Assembly: GCA_024760905.1 (NCBI GenBank)
Contig: CM045734.1
Coordinates: 44,093,564 to 44,157,563 of the forward strand
Direction: 5' to 3'
Length of the DNA: 64,000 nucleotides
Origin: Plotosus lineatus
Lineage: Eukaryota > Chordata > Actinopteri > Siluriformes > Plotosidae
In this document: positions 1 to 12,398 of the stretch, in pieces
Position numbering within the stretch: the stretch's first letter is position 1
Layout of the letters: every line of letters begins with the position of its first letter
The notes under the pieces: generated by a model
What the model was told of the DNA's origin: nothing
The model's database searches: none
Seen by the model: the letters and a program-made list of their open reading frames with translations, nothing else
Program-made: the position numbers and the translations under genes

Positions 1-750
1 CTGTTGATTTTTCGAATTTATTCCAATTACAAAGAAACTGTGTATGCTCTAAACCAAGTCTCATCTCTATCAGGGCATTAAACAGCCAGACCCGCATCAT
101 CAGCAAACCAACAAGTCTAGCATTGTGAAACAAAATAGAAAAGCACTTGTATTAGATCAGAACACAAGATTAAACATGTCCCTTTATGGAAGGAACACAG
201 CACATGAATCACTTCCTGCTTCAGGCGATGACATGCAAGGAATGGCTTTCTCCAGGGTCTCTTACATAATACTTAACCCACAAAGATTAACCTGACTGAT
301 GATGAAAGAGCAATACGATAAAGAGAAGAACCCTGTTCACTACAGATTATTAGCTTTTACTCTTAGTTTGAGTGAGTTCCTTGTAAGGAATACTCCTGTG
401 TTTGTCAACTTTATCACTAGGTTTCTGAATGGGATAAAGAGCAATATCTGTACAACTATACATTCATATAATTAACCTATCAGTCATTTATGCAGGTGCA
501 GTCCTTGCATTCAACCCTGAAGAGACAGGTGAAAAGTTTTAGTTAAATGGTCCCAATAAAACATGACCAAGATTTTACCTGGTACCAGGTGACCTCATTG
601 GAATATTTTCCAGCATGCCCTGATCTCTCATACAGATAACCACTCTAAACAACTGTGGTGAACAGAAACGCATCACAGAATGCACAAACAAGACAAATAG
701 GCTATATCTGCAAATGATCACACCAGGTTCTCCTCCCATCAGCCGGAATC
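1..750. other. no gene or clear repeat seen
   Basis: AT-rich sequence with no convincing coding exon, RNA gene or bounded repeat on either strand. Probably intergenic or intronic. Confidence 0.5.
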
Positions 751-754
751 AGGA

Positions 755-1190
755 TCTGAGGATATATAGTGATCACTACTTCGTGCTTCAGGTTCCTGCG
801 ACTTCAGTGCATCGTGGATTTTTCAAAAATATGCATCAAAAAAAACAAAAAGGGAAATTAAGGAAAAATAGGGGAAAGGTGAAGGAACATGCCACAAAAC
901 CAGGCCAATTATGCCAAAAAAACAAACAAAAAAAAACAGCCCATAACCTCTCGCTCATAATCAACTCATAATCCCTCGGGGGATCCCTCGCTACTTCACG
1001 CTTCAATTTATGCGGCTGCAGTGCATCGTTTTTTGTTTTTTTTTTTAATATTCACCGAAATAAAAAATAAGGAAATTAAGGAAGAAAATACGGGAAAGGT
1101 TAAGGAAAATGCCACAAAAACAAGGCCAATTATGCAAAAAAAAAAAAAAAAGCTGGTGGAGTGCAAAACACGCACACATTTAATCATTTC
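755..1190 (+). repeat. two partial copies of the CAGGGATCCCTC pogo-type MITE
   Basis: Two adjacent fragments (about 755-965 and 975-1190) repeat the left part of the MITE that is complete at 8153, 14432 and 43693. Shared landmarks are the CTACTTCGTGCTTCA start, GTGCATCGTGG, the GGAAATTAAGGAA block and GCCACAAAACAAGGCCAATTATG. Neither has a right terminus, so both are truncated. Confidence 0.7.
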
Positions 1191-1489
1191 CATTTAATCA
1201 CAGGCTATAAAGACTAGCAGCGCTCTTCCCAGTGCTAGAAGACTGTCTTTCTTGATCTCTCAGCTCTGTGCTCAAGCAGTTCAAGCTTTACATTGATTTC
1301 CGTGTCTCTCCGCATCTCTATTACAGTGACTATGATTTCCCCGTTTCATCTATGAAAAATACTGTGCTTTATTTTTCACAGGGAGAGCACTAGAGTACGG
1401 GCACGAGAGCACTAGAAACACGTGTTTCCAGTGCCTTCCTTGTGAAAAATATAGCATAACCTGTTTTCATAGATGAGTGTTAGAGCCAT

Positions 1490-1865
1490 GCCCCTCTCCA
1501 ACGCACATTTCAACACAACTCTTATGAGAGAGACCATAACTCACTAAAATTAAAACCACAGAAAAGTTAAAGCATAAGAACAATAAAGATAAGAATTTTA
1601 ACCTTTGTGGTGGTAAGCAGTTGGCATACGTAAATGTTGGAGAGAGAGAGAGAAGCAGAGGTTTCCCTTCCATAACAGAGAAGGAGTGAAGCGGAGGTTT
1701 CTCTTCCGTAACAGCTTCAGGTAAATCAGCCAAAGGAGTTTTTTCCTCTTGCTACCGCTTTGCATGGATGGCTTTCTTTTCTTGAAGAACATTTCTAAAG
1801 TGGCTTTTTTCTGCCTTCTTTTCAAAACCTTAGGAAAGTGGCACATGACCTTATAGTTAAAAGGT
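1490..1865 (-). pseudogene. Tigger/pogo transposase 3' remnant
   Basis: The minus strand reads a short HFPKVLKRRQKKATLEMF stretch. It matches the KVLKRRQKQATLEMF stretch in the element at 17833-18575 and resembles the C-terminal tail of Tigger-type DDE transposases. The frame is broken soon after and no terminal inverted repeats are visible nearby. It is a dead transposon fragment, not a host gene. Confidence 0.55.
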
Positions 1866-3536
1866 GTTCACAGAGTTGCTAGCGCTTTAGCTTAGCTTAC
1901 ATACATACACTTCAGCTTTGTTTAGGCGGTTATGCCTATAAGCCGATCTGTGAGTTTTCTGTTGAGTACTCTAAATCATATTTGTTGCTGGTGGTGGTAT
2001 ATGGCATTAGGGATTAGATAGCTTTCGCGCTAGATTTAGCGCTAGCTTTAGCTTAGTACTGTATCAACAACTTCCGTACTTCCTCAGGACAGCTTTATTA
2101 GGGTGATACATAAAGCACTAGCCTAATGAGCCACTAAGCTTGGGTGTAAAAGCCTAAACAGACCTTACATAGTATCAACAACATCCAGAGAACATACATA
2201 GTATCAACAACTTTTTTGTGCGCACCTCACAAAATGTCTTCTTTTCCTTTCGGCTTTTCCCTTCAGCTGCATGAATTGAAGCACAAAGTAGCGAGGGATG
2301 CCTGTAGTTGTATTTTAACAGTCACAGTTGCTCAATAACATAACATGTCTGGAACCACCAAGCAGAACTGACCCTGTGTTTATACTGGGGCTACAATGTC
2401 AGTGATATCCATGATTTGAGAGCATCACGATGAGCATGGGAGTGAATCATGATGAGATTGTTATGAGTCGTGGGATCGAATCGTGATGATCTTGAGGAAA
2501 CTTGCTAGAATTGGGGAGATTGATTTATTAAAATTTAAACCCAATCTTGATAGAACGAGGAATCATAGTCGAGCGTAGCAGACCTTACTTAACACACCAT
2601 AACAAACCTTGATGCACCATCGTAGGGAATCCTGATGAACTTGGAAATACAATCTCTTACAGTTTCATCTCTTGGATGCACCCTGCCTCCTTTTTATACT
2701 CCAATCATCCTAAATTAATCATGAAGCTCCTTGCTTATTTGAATCAGGGAGGTCATAGACATGTCATGGACATCATAACCCAAATTTGTGCTGTCTATAT
2801 GCGATTGAAGTAAAAGACATAACTATCCATGCATTTCACCAGAAGTATGTTCCTCCTCTCGTTATAAACACACACACACACACACACAGTTTACATGGCA
2901 CAAAAACACACAGACTGTCTTTTCTGATGACTCTCCCAAGAATAACCTTGGCACAATGTCACAGTAACATCTTAAAGACCAGCTGCAGTGATCTCCGGCA
3001 GGCAATACATCCAACCTATGAGCTGTGCATTGTTCAGATAAGATAAGATCATGCTTCCTATCCTGGCGTCCTTGTGCTTGAGGGAAAGGCAAGTTCAAAT
3101 CGAACAGCATTTTTTTTTTTTGCCAGCATGATGCATGTCTTAACTAACACTGGATTCATTTCTAGTACTGCGCCAGTACATTCAATAGAATCCATAATCC
3201 TGTCATGCAGAACAGCTCGAGTGTTCAACAAATAAGATATTAAAAACGCATATAAAATATACAGAACATCAAATATACAAGAGCTCCTGAGTTATAAATG
3301 TTATCTATTATCTTCTTAACTGATGTTTTCCTTTCGACTTTTTCCCCGATGGGTTAATTGCAGAGGAATAATTTCCCTTGTGGGATTAATACAGTACATC
3401 AAGCATAATAATAATAAGAATTACTGTATTTTTTCCACTGACTGTATCTGAATTATTTTGTCTGACAGGTCATAGATGTCTCTATAGTATGTTTTGTTCA
3501 GGGATTGCTCTTTTAATTCTTTATAGTTTTTGTAAG
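1866..3536. other. no gene seen; short CA run and T run
   Basis: No supportable exon. A (CA)n run lies near 2869-2888 and a T run near 3111-3121. The short open frames here have no homology that I recognise. Confidence 0.45.
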
Positions 3537-3903
3537 CTCTTTTCCTTTCGGCTTTTTCCCTTTTTCAGTGGTCACCACAGCAAATCATCTGATTTGCATG
3601 TTTGATTTGGCATAGGTTTTTACGTCTATGTACTTTATACTTCCTGACACAACCCTTTAGCAAGAGACAAAAACAAGCTGACGGCTTTGCAGCTACTCTT
3701 TACGAAAGTCAGAAATGGTTCTTTTACATGAACCTCCCACCATAGACATTGAGAGACATGGCCGGCCTTTGATAACCCAGTTAGCTGCACTGTGAAGGGG
3801 GGGGGGGGGAGAGACAGTGACAACCTTGTGGAGAGTGGGACTCAAACCCCCAACCTTCGGATCAGCAATCCAGTGCCCTTTACCACTAGGCCACCACTGC
3901 CCT
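3537..3903 (-). repeat. tRNA-headed SINE with RTE-like tail, minus strand
   Basis: On the minus strand it has a tRNA-like head (GTGGTGGCCTAGTGGTA A-box region and GGTTGGGGGTTTGAGTCCC B-box region), then the family body with GCTGACTTTCGTAAAGAGTA. It ends in the tail shared with the RTE LINEs here (gene-strand GCTGTGG(C/T)GACC and GCCGAAAGGAAAAG). The body contains a long G/C homopolymer. Confidence 0.75.
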
Positions 3904-4639
3904 TTATAGTTTTTGAAAGATATTCGGTCAAAATGTGAATCATTAAATTTAACCCAGTTTCAGAGAATTAACCATTTAAAGACAAAAAAAAAATTAAATC
4001 TTGATCTCATTGGCAATACCAAGCCACTTAACTGTTAAAAATATACATTCAACAAAACATGCGCAACCTTTACTGGCTAAAGGAGTGCAATTTTTTTTTT
4101 ACTTTCCCAAGCTAAAAAAGTTTCTGTTCAATTCGGACCTCGTCACTGACGCCAACTCCAGTGCAGCACTGTGACTAACTACAGTGTCGGGATTCCTTTC
4201 CAGTCTTTACTGGAGCGTTCATGTAAGCTATACAATAGCAGGATGTTATTCGTATTACAGTATTTAGTTCTTCGAGTCTTGTCTTGGACTCTTAGTTTTT
4301 GCTGACATGTTAACAACCTTTCTCGCTTTGCTAACAAAACACAATAAACCTCTAGCTTCTCCATGACAAAGCAATGCCCTGCATACTAAAGACCGCTCTA
4401 AAAAGAGCAGGGCTCCTGTGGCCTCAGCGGGTAGACGATTAGCCTCCAGTGTGGGTTTTTTCTTTTTTTTTTCTTTTAACATGCAGAGATATTCTGCCAG
4501 GGACTCATGGTTTCTTCTGTTGAAATCTCAAAGTATGCACACCAACCCGAAAACATGCTCTCCTGTTAGAGCCCCGGTTGTTGAGTGATTTCTCATTGTT
4601 ATGCAGGCTACTCACAATCCAAACTAACATTTTGAATTC

Positions 4640-5075
4640 TTCACCATCAGGAAAAAAAACCCACCTCATTATCATTATTGTATTACCTGCACCACCCTTA
4701 TGGAGACAAACACTGGTGTCATTTCAGACACTTGCAGTCATTTGAGAAGGAGCGATTAGCTCCAGAAGTGATGATATTTGAGACAATGCACCATCGAGGT
4801 TTCACACCCGGTTCATTCAGGTCTATGAGGCAGTATACAAGAAAGTTGCTGCTTATGAAAAACGAAGGATTTTATGTCTGTTCTTAAACGTTTCCACATG
4901 GCCGAGTTGTGATGTGAAAGCCACAGAGCACACGCCTCTGCAGAGAACCAATGTAAAATATCCCAGAAGAAGCTGAAGGAAATGTGGGAAAGTGCTTACA
5001 GGAAATTCACTGCAGAAGCCATCAATGGAGAGAACGTCTCAGTAAACAAGCTGTAGCGACCGTCACCGCACTTAA
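4640..5075 (+). pseudogene. unrecognised coding-like fragment with shifted frames
   Basis: Protein-like segments occur in different frames: one with HHPYGDKHWCHF near 4690, one with QVYEAVYKKVAAYEKRR near 4815-4870, and one with KKLKEMWESAYRKF near 4965-5015 ending in a stop near 5055. The charged helical composition and frame switches suggest a decayed coding copy, perhaps of a processed gene. I cannot name the parent, and it may be coincidental. Confidence 0.3.
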
Positions 5076-5839
5076 ACAATACAAATCCGCACATTACATA
5101 AAGCCTTTAAGGGAAGCGAGTGTGTGAGTCTTTGAGTATAAGGTTTCGAAAGACACTTTACTCACAGTCATTATTAACTGATCAAATGCCGAATGTTGGC
5201 TTTACACCAACATACAGTACAGATCTGGATTTACATTGGGTAGAGATTGTCGAAAAAGAAGTAGGAGGTGTGGGAATGTGTGACCAGATGGGTGTGTCTG
5301 GTCCAACCACTTCCTTCAGAGGGATCCAGAAAAGTCCTTTAGCAGGCAGCCAGCATAGTTTGGTGGACCGCTTACTCAAGCAAAAATAAAAAACCCCAAA
5401 CATTTAGAAAATAAAAATAGTTTAACTTGGTACGTCCTTTCTTACTCTCTGCAGGTTGTGACCGTGACCGTGGTCAACTTAAAGGGTGTAATGCTAATGC
5501 AAGCAAGTCAGGAATGAAACATGAAAATGTCATGATTTTATATGAAAGCCATGAGGGATTGGATGAAAGTTGATTACTTTCTAATAACAGTATGGGATCT
5601 GAAGAGTATTACTCTGAATATACCGCAGTAGTTCCCCAACATGGTGTACATTTTATTGATTTCTGGTTACATTGTGGAACATCCACAAAAAAAAGTTCCA
5701 ACTTACTCACTACCAGCTATAAGCAGATGTCCCTTTGCCAGCCTGAACATCAGTTCCTTTCAAGACAAAACAATCCAGTGTGATTTTGGCACATTTTCCA
5801 CCGTAGTGCAAACTAAAAAATATTCACTTCAGAATCACT

Positions 5840-5883
5840 GGATGTTGCTAAATTGAACATTTCCTCCGTATTTAGCAACATCC
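5840..5883. repeat. perfect 14-bp inverted repeat (hairpin)
   Basis: GGATGTTGCTAAAT (5840-5853) is followed 16 nt later by its exact reverse complement (5870-5883). No flanking element was recognised. It may be a MITE core or a chance hairpin. Confidence 0.6.
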
Positions 5884-6599
5884 ATCTCTTGTGCGAATAC
5901 CTGTTAATTACACCAGCCTTAAAAATATCTTTTTTATTTATATATTAACACAGCCGATTGGGCTGAAATTGTACATAAAAACCCTGCCTGAGCATTCACA
6001 GGTGCAAAAAATAAAAATATACCATCCGGTTGTGTTGAAAAAACGAGTGTGTCCCCTATCATACATTGTACTAAAAAGTGACCAAAGCGAAATCAGTATC
6101 AACCGCGCCTTGTGATTGGTCAATTTCACCAGTTCGGTGAAACAGCGTTTCTCATTGGTCAGTACTGTCTCAACAATAAAGGTGGAAAGCATGACTGAAG
6201 GGAACAATGATGAAGTTAAAAAATGAACAAAAAAAATTAAAAAAAAACCTGTTCTGTCACTATTAAAAGTTCTAACGTGAAAATAATAAAATTACTACGT
6301 TTCAAATTGAGCAACACATTTGATGACATTTTCGAACAAATACATATTAATTATGAATCGCCAGCAACAGCACGGAGTGTGATGGTGTTTGTTGGTTGTT
6401 GACTGCAGTATTAAAAGTTGATATGTTGAAGAAACCTTGATACTCTTGATTACAATATTAAAAGAATAAACTTTGATATTCAGGATGTTGATTTCAAATA
6501 GAAGATATTTATTTAATTCTACTGTGTTTATAACATCACAGACATAATATAACATCATTTATGAAAAAAATTTCTGTGAATCCCAGGTGGCCTGCACAG

Positions 6600-6601
<2 letters not shown>

Positions 6602-6636
<35 letters not shown>
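6602..6636 (+). repeat. poly(A) run
   Basis: About 35 consecutive A residues. It could be the tail of a retroposed sequence, but no parent is recognisable on its 5' side. Confidence 0.85.
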
Positions 6637-6637
<1 letters not shown>

Positions 6638-6765
6638 CCTCCCTCCCGGGTGAATCTTTTTTTAAATCATGTTATTTGCCAACAAATAATTTAAGCCTGT
6701 CCTTAGTAAATACTACACAAGAACCGCGTGATCTGATTGGGTGACGGTCTCAGGGTTAAGAGATA

Positions 6766-7044
6766 CAGGTTTCCCTCACCCAACATCGTTAATTGGTTCC
6801 AGGAGAGACGACTTAAGTCGAAAAACGACTTAAATTGAATTAGCTTGTCTCTATGCTAGCCTAGGCTAGGCTACACCAAATTTACTTGTCTAGACTAAAC
6901 AGTTTAATATCCACGTCTTGACATTGTATAGATGTTAAAACATATGCGTGTGGTAGAAATGAGGGGGGTGTTCCTACTTCACGGTTTTTCGAATATCACG
7001 GCCAGGTCTAGTCTACATTAGCCACGATATTCAAGGGATGACTG
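6766..7044. mobile_element. short pogo/Tc1-type MITE
   Basis: Begins CAGGTTTCCCTCACC and ends GGGATGACTG, with TA dinucleotides at both outer edges. Internal text such as GACTTAAGTCG and a second terminus-like stretch is typical of Tigger/pogo non-autonomous copies. No coding potential. Confidence 0.6.
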
Positions 7045-7049
7045 TATAT

Positions 7050-8150
7050 ACTACAACTCCGAGTTTAAAAATATGCCTTCAGTTCCACAGCTCTTAACTC
7101 TGCTTGAAGCACACATTGTTCACCTGACCGTCCTGTGTAACGGTTAAAATATGTGAAGAATAAATGACAAAAATCTTAATTTAGTTTGCTTTTCATGTTC
7201 TCATGCTGTATATACCACAACAACTATACATGCACAGCACTCGATTGTTTATTACTCAGAGAAAGCATACCAATCAGACCACACTTGCCGTGTCATACCA
7301 CTATAATTATCTAATTTGGTAATTTCCAGTTTTATTTACCGATTAGTTTTTCACGGAAGACAAATTTAATTTTTATTCAATTCTCATTTATTTCCTGCAA
7401 TACATTGGAATTGAATAAAAATTCAGAAGGAAAACATTTCCATGTAACTATTTTGCAAATACAAGAGATTGTGTTTATTCATAACTAATTCAAATCACAC
7501 AAAACTCTTCGTTACATTTTAAAGATGTTATTCTGTGAATGATTTTTATTTATTTATTTTTGCTTAATTGTGATGGTGGAAAGCAGTGTAAAAAGTGCCA
7601 AACACACAAGAACAAGAAAGACCAGGTCTCCAAATGTGTGGAGCCAGTTAAACTTGACAACTTCCAATGGTGCGTAGACCATGGGTGGAGCTTTTGAGGC
7701 TAAAACCATTAGTGAATAATACATGGTGAGTGGGATGACGATGAGAATTACTCATTCATAGTTCACTAGTCAGTTGATATAAGGATTATCCTCACAAATG
7801 GTGTGGTGGGTTTCACGACTCAAGTGAATCTGTCATGAGGGAGAAAACAGTCTAGTTGCGAAGCATCTAGCTACATGTCCAGTCATCGAGGTATACAGGA
7901 CTTTCCCATTGATGAAAATATCATTCAACTAAATGCTGCCTTTTAATACAGTATATAGATTCAGGCGCTGCCTACAAGCCGAGCTCGCATACGATTTACC
8001 TGACTTAAGTTTTTAGTGTGAACTCTCAAACCGCATACATGTACAACACCTACATACATGGCAAGATTAAATCATTTTAATAACTTGTTGTTGAACAGAA
8101 TAAAAGTGAGGTAACCAAAGAGACAATGATCTTCAACATGTAAAGTAAAC
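7050..8150. other. no gene seen
   Basis: AT-rich sequence without a supportable exon, RNA gene or bounded repeat. Confidence 0.45.
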
Positions 8151-8520
8151 TACAGGGATCCCTCGCTACTTCGTGCTTCAATTCATCTCTTTATTTTTTA
8201 ATATTCATCGAATTAAAAATAAGGAAATTAAGGAAGAATAGGAGAAAGGTTAAGAAAAATGCCACAAAACAAGGCCAATTATGCAACAACAAAAAAAAAA
8301 ACACAAACAAAAACAACCCAAACTGCCCATCAAAACTACAGTACTTACATGTTTTACGTGAGGTGTGCATCTGAGTGTGCGCGCATGCACTCAGATGCGC
8401 ACCGCACATAAAAAAATGTGTGTGTGTGTGTGTGTGTGTATTTATATTTTATTTAAATCTAATGCATTATTTTTGAATGTTTGATACTATAAGCATTTAT
8501 AGCATTGAATATGTATTCAC

Positions 8521-8873
8521 AGATGAAAATGTTGAGGTTCTCTTTGGGAGTAACGAGGATGGATGGGATCAGAAATGAGTACATCAGAGGGACAGCACAT
8601 GTTAGATGTTTTGGAGACAAAGTCAGAGAGGCTAGATTGAGATGTCTTGGACATGGACAGAGGAGGGATAGTGAGTATATTGGTAGTTGGATGCTGAGGT
8701 TGGAACGACCGGGCAGAAGGCCCAGAGGAAGACGAAAGAGAAGATTTATGGATGTGGTGACATGAAGGTCGTTGGAGTAAGAGTAGAAGATGCAGAGGAT
8801 CGGAGGAGATGGAGGCAGATCATTTGCTGTGGCGACCCCTGAAGGGAACAGCCGGAAGCAAAAGAAAAAGAAG
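8521..8873 (+). pseudogene. RTE-type LINE 3' end fragment (nested)
   Basis: Encodes the C-terminal part of an RTE reverse-transcriptase ORF (FSLGVTRMDGIRNEYIRGTA, then a RRPRGRRKRRFMDVV region). It ends in the family tail GCTGTGGCGACCCCTGAAGG followed by an A/G-rich end. A frameshift after the MDVV region makes it inactive. Closely related to the copy at 41125-41484. Confidence 0.8.
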
Positions 8874-8883
8874 ATATACATGT

Positions 8884-9230
8884 GGGGGCAGTGGTGGTCT
8901 CGTGGATAGGGCGCAGAATCGCTGATCCTAAGGTTGGGGGTTTGGTCCCCACAGGGTTGTCACTGTCCCCCCCAGTGCAGCTAACTGGGTTATCAAAGGC
9001 AGGCCATGTTTCTCACTGTCCACGGTGAGAGGCATGTAAAAGAACCATTGCTGACTTTCGTAAAGAGTAGGCTGCAAAGCCGTCAGCATGTTTCTGTCCC
9101 TTGCTAAAGGGTTGTGACAGGAAGGGCATCCGAAGTGAAACCTATGCCAAATCAAATGTGCGAATCAGATGATTCGCTGTGGTGACTCCGAAGAAAGGGA
9201 AAAAGCCGAAAGGAAAAGAAGAAAGAAGAA
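8884..9230 (+). repeat. tRNA-headed SINE (nested)
   Basis: Complete family member: tRNA-like head with B-box-like GGTTGGGGGTTTGGTCCC, body with GCTAACTGGGTTATCAAAGG and GCTGACTTTCG, then GGAAGGGCATCCGAAG and an RTE-like tail with GCCGAAAGGAAAAG. Inserted next to the RTE fragment inside the MITE at 8153-9350. Confidence 0.8.
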
Positions 9231-9784
9231 GATATATACATATACGTGTACGTATACGTCAGCCAGGGGGGGTTGATCGTACTTCGCAGAATTCAACAGT
9301 CGCAGGGGGAATCTCGGTCCACATTAACTGTAGAAAGTGAGGGATCCCTGCATTTAGAAACCGTAGGTTTCAAGAGCATTCCAATAACACAAGAATATCA
9401 GTTATTTATTTATTTCATGTCAGCAACAATGCCATCACATCACCTGACCTGAGCACATCTCTGGTTCTTTATATTACTGTCCCCAAAACAATGTTCTTAC
9501 ACTTTTCCTATTTTGAGATATAACAATTTCAAAGAACAATACAAGGTTCCCATGTGTAAACATACGGCGGAAGGGCAACAGGATGGAGGGACAGACGGAC
9601 GTACACTAAAGACTATATTAATAAAAAAAGGAAACAGATTCATATGTTAGGAAGGGAACCATTGATGGCAACCTTAGTTCAGCACGCTCATCTAAAGATA
9701 GAGAAACAGTCGTTCATAATCTTTCGGCTGGTCATGAGGTTCCAAAAGCAACTCAACGGTTAGATGATGTTTTCTTATCGATAG

Positions 9785-10010
9785 TGACCTGCTCTGTGTG
9801 TTTGTACGCATTTCCTCCTTGTGCTCCGCTTTCCTCACACAGTCCAAAAGATATGCACAGTAGGCGAACTGGCCATTCCAGATTACCCAAAGGTGCGAGT
9901 GTAAATAGTTGTGTGTGTTGTCCTGCGATGGTCTGGCTCAAAATGCACCCTGCCTTCACCAGTGCCGGCTGATATAGGCTCCAGCCTTTCAGTAACCCTA
10001 GTACAAGTAA
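9785..10010 (+). repeat. dispersed fish repeat R1 (3' part)
   Basis: R1 is my name for a family with about twenty copies here. Complete copies have a tRNA-like promoter region (CACGGTGGCGAAGTGGTTAGC, later GGGTTCAAGCCC), then GTTTGCATGTTC, CCAAAGACATGCAC, a GTGATGG region and CCTAG..AAGTAAGC. This copy lacks the head. Confidence 0.6.
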
Positions 10011-10019
10011 GCGAGCATT

Positions 10020-11205
10020 CTTGTAGAAATCAAGGCATGTAGCCTATGATACTGTATAAATTACTGTGCATAAATACTGCGTGCTGTGCTGACATGAAAA
10101 CAGATACCAACCTGAGATGCCATGTTTAAAACAGACAGACAGACGGAGCTTTTTAAACACATATTCAACAAGTTATGAACTATTTCCTTCTGGTTGCAGA
10201 AAGGATGTGATACAGCTGTTATATCTTTAATTACTCCATTTGCTTTTAGGTTTATGATGCAGGTGCGTTTATGTTGTTAATCCACCTGAGGAACCAGAAG
10301 GCCATAACAATGAACTGAAAATGAAATTTTAGGCTTGCACTTGTTTAAGGCCATTCTACACTTCATACACATTTCAAGCTTGCAGGAAGTCGATAAACAC
10401 TTTGACCAAAACAAGACCATTGGTGACTAGCCAGCACTTCCATTACCTTCTTTCAGGATGCAGGAGCTTTTCACTCAGTTCCTACCTAGCTTCGTTTCTG
10501 CAATCTGAGACCAGCACACAAACCCAGGCATTGTAACAGTTCAATAAGGTCAGCCACGATATGGACTCAGAGCTATGCTTTGTGAATACACGGTAAAACG
10601 ATCCCATTCAATCTCGCTGTCAGTTTGATCCCATCCGAAATACCCAAAGCATATGGAAATATACACCGACGTCGAAAATAGTTATCTGGAAATGCTGACG
10701 GGATAGAATTTTGATTTGATAAGAGCAGGATACAGTTAGCAAGGTAAATGGTCTGAATGCACACGTATGAATATTGAATGAGAAGCTGAAAGAGAAGCCA
10801 GAATGTGAATGGCTGCTTGGGTTCCGTGTCACAGCTGGAAGAAAACAACTAACGCTACCAGATTTTTACAATCTGAGCAAAAATAAATCCTCCACTACCT
10901 TTTAAGCTGTAAAACAAACCTCAAACTATGATTTAGTACAGCAGGAGAGACTTTAGTCATAGATGGACATAAAAATCTGCAGAACAATGAAGAAACAGCC
11001 AAAAATGTTATGCTAATCTGGTATGCAACCCACACCGCGGCACACTGGGAAAGAGAAACCTTTCCATCTTCATGCTAAAGCAGATGGGTTGAAAAATAAT
11101 TAGAGGTGACAAATTATTTTCTTTCAAGTGCAGTTACTACATCCTGATTTATTTACTGGTTTGTTTTTATAGAAGCAAAATGAAATAAAACGTGGATTTA
11201 AAATG
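10020..11205. other. no gene seen
   Basis: The minus-strand open frame at 10573-10848 is preceded by an acceptor-like TTCTTCCAG, but the protein has no family I recognise. Otherwise nothing supportable. Confidence 0.4.
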
Positions 11206-11210
11206 AACAC

Positions 11211-11575
11211 ACGGGTGGCCTGGTGGTATAGGGTGCTGGCTCGCTGATCCTAATGGTGGGGGTTCGAGTCCCACTCTCCACAAGGTTGTCACTGTCCTCC
11301 CCAGTGCAGCTAACTGGGTTATCAAAGGCCGGCTGTGTCTCTCACTGTCTATGGTGAGAGCTTCATTTAAAAGAACCATTGCTGACTTTCGTAAAGAGTA
11401 GCTGCAAAGCCATCAGTGTGTTTCTGCCCCTTGCTAAAGGATTGTGTCAGGAAGGGCATCCGACGTTTTAAAAAAATAATAATAAAAAATAAATAAAAAA
11501 AACACACACACAAACGTGCGAATCATTTGCTGTGGCAACCCCTGAAGAAATAAAAAGGGGGGGGGGGGGGGAATC
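11211..11575 (+). repeat. tRNA-headed SINE
   Basis: Head GGGTGGCCTGGTGGTATAG with B box GGTTCGAGTCCC, the family body, GGAAGGGCATCCGACG, an internal A-rich expansion, then TTTGCTGTGGCAACCCC and a G run. Same family as 13605-13945. Confidence 0.75.
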
Positions 11576-11964
11576 CAAAATGCCAAAATGAATGGATTGA
11601 TAGACAGATAGACACACTGTGCACAAGGCTTACATATATGGTCAGAAATATGGAAGAACAAAGATGTTTTCAAAAATAATTAATTAGTTAATTTCCTAAA
11701 ATTAATGTTTCCAGTGCATTTAAAAAAGTATTCAGCAATACCTGATGTCATGTGAGAAGGAAAATTTATCTTTGTAGTAAAAAGACAGCAGAATTTGTGT
11801 GTGTGTGTGGGGGGGGGGGGGTTGTCTGAAATATAGACTTTTAGGTCATATGTAACTTTCTTTATCAACATACTATTTTTAAAAATAAAAACCTACGTCA
11901 AATTTTTGACTCAAATGGCTGCAAATAAACTTTTCACATAGAATCCTTGTCTGTGCATATGCGT

Positions 11965-12290
11965 TCATTCATTTGGTGGACCGCTTTATCCTATTACGGT
12001 CATGTGGAGGCCAGTGCCTATCTCAAACAACTCTGGGCAAAGGGTTGATATAGATGGAACAGCTCGTCAATAAATCACAAGGCCAACACACACACACAAA
12101 GAAAACCGAATGAACATTAGAGGTAGTTTGGAACAGCTAATTAGCCAAATCTGCATGTCTTGGGATTGAGGGAGGAAACTAGAGTACCCAGAGGAAGCCC
12201 AGGCAGGTACACAAACATGCAAACCCCACACTGGTATGCAGGGACTCAACACTAGGGCCTTCTTGTAAACCACTGTGGCACTACTATATA
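11965..12290 (-). repeat. R1 repeat, minus strand
   Basis: Reverse-oriented R1: GGTGGACCGCTTTATCC at its 3' side, a CA-rich insert, CTGCATGTCTTGGGATTGAGGG, and AGGGACTCAACACTAGGGCCTTCTTG toward its head. Confidence 0.6.
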
Positions 12291-12327
12291 CATATATATT
12301 TATACAGTATACGTACACATCAACACA

Positions 12328-12350
12328 CACTTTATACACACACACACACA

Positions 12351-12394
<44 letters not shown>
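12328..12394. repeat. (CA)n-(TA)n microsatellite
   Basis: A short CA tract runs directly into about 40 bp of TA dinucleotide repeat. Confidence 0.95.

Positions 12395-12398
<4 letters not shown>

Larger units (their letters stand above)
8153..9350 (+). mobile_element. pogo-type MITE interrupted by an RTE fragment and a SINE
   Basis: Terminal inverted repeats CAGGGATCCCTCGCTACTTC (left) and GAAAGTGAGGGATCCCTG (right) with a TA at the left edge. The uninterrupted relative at 14432-14903 shows what is inserted. Host sequence stops near 8520 (GTATTCAC) and resumes near 9235 (TACGTGTACGTATAC). Between lie an RTE 3' fragment and a tRNA-headed SINE. Confidence 0.75.

Noticed and set aside
10573..10848. 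91-codon minus-strand frame as a gene exon
   Set aside because: No recognised family and no matching neighbouring exon; kept only as a note.
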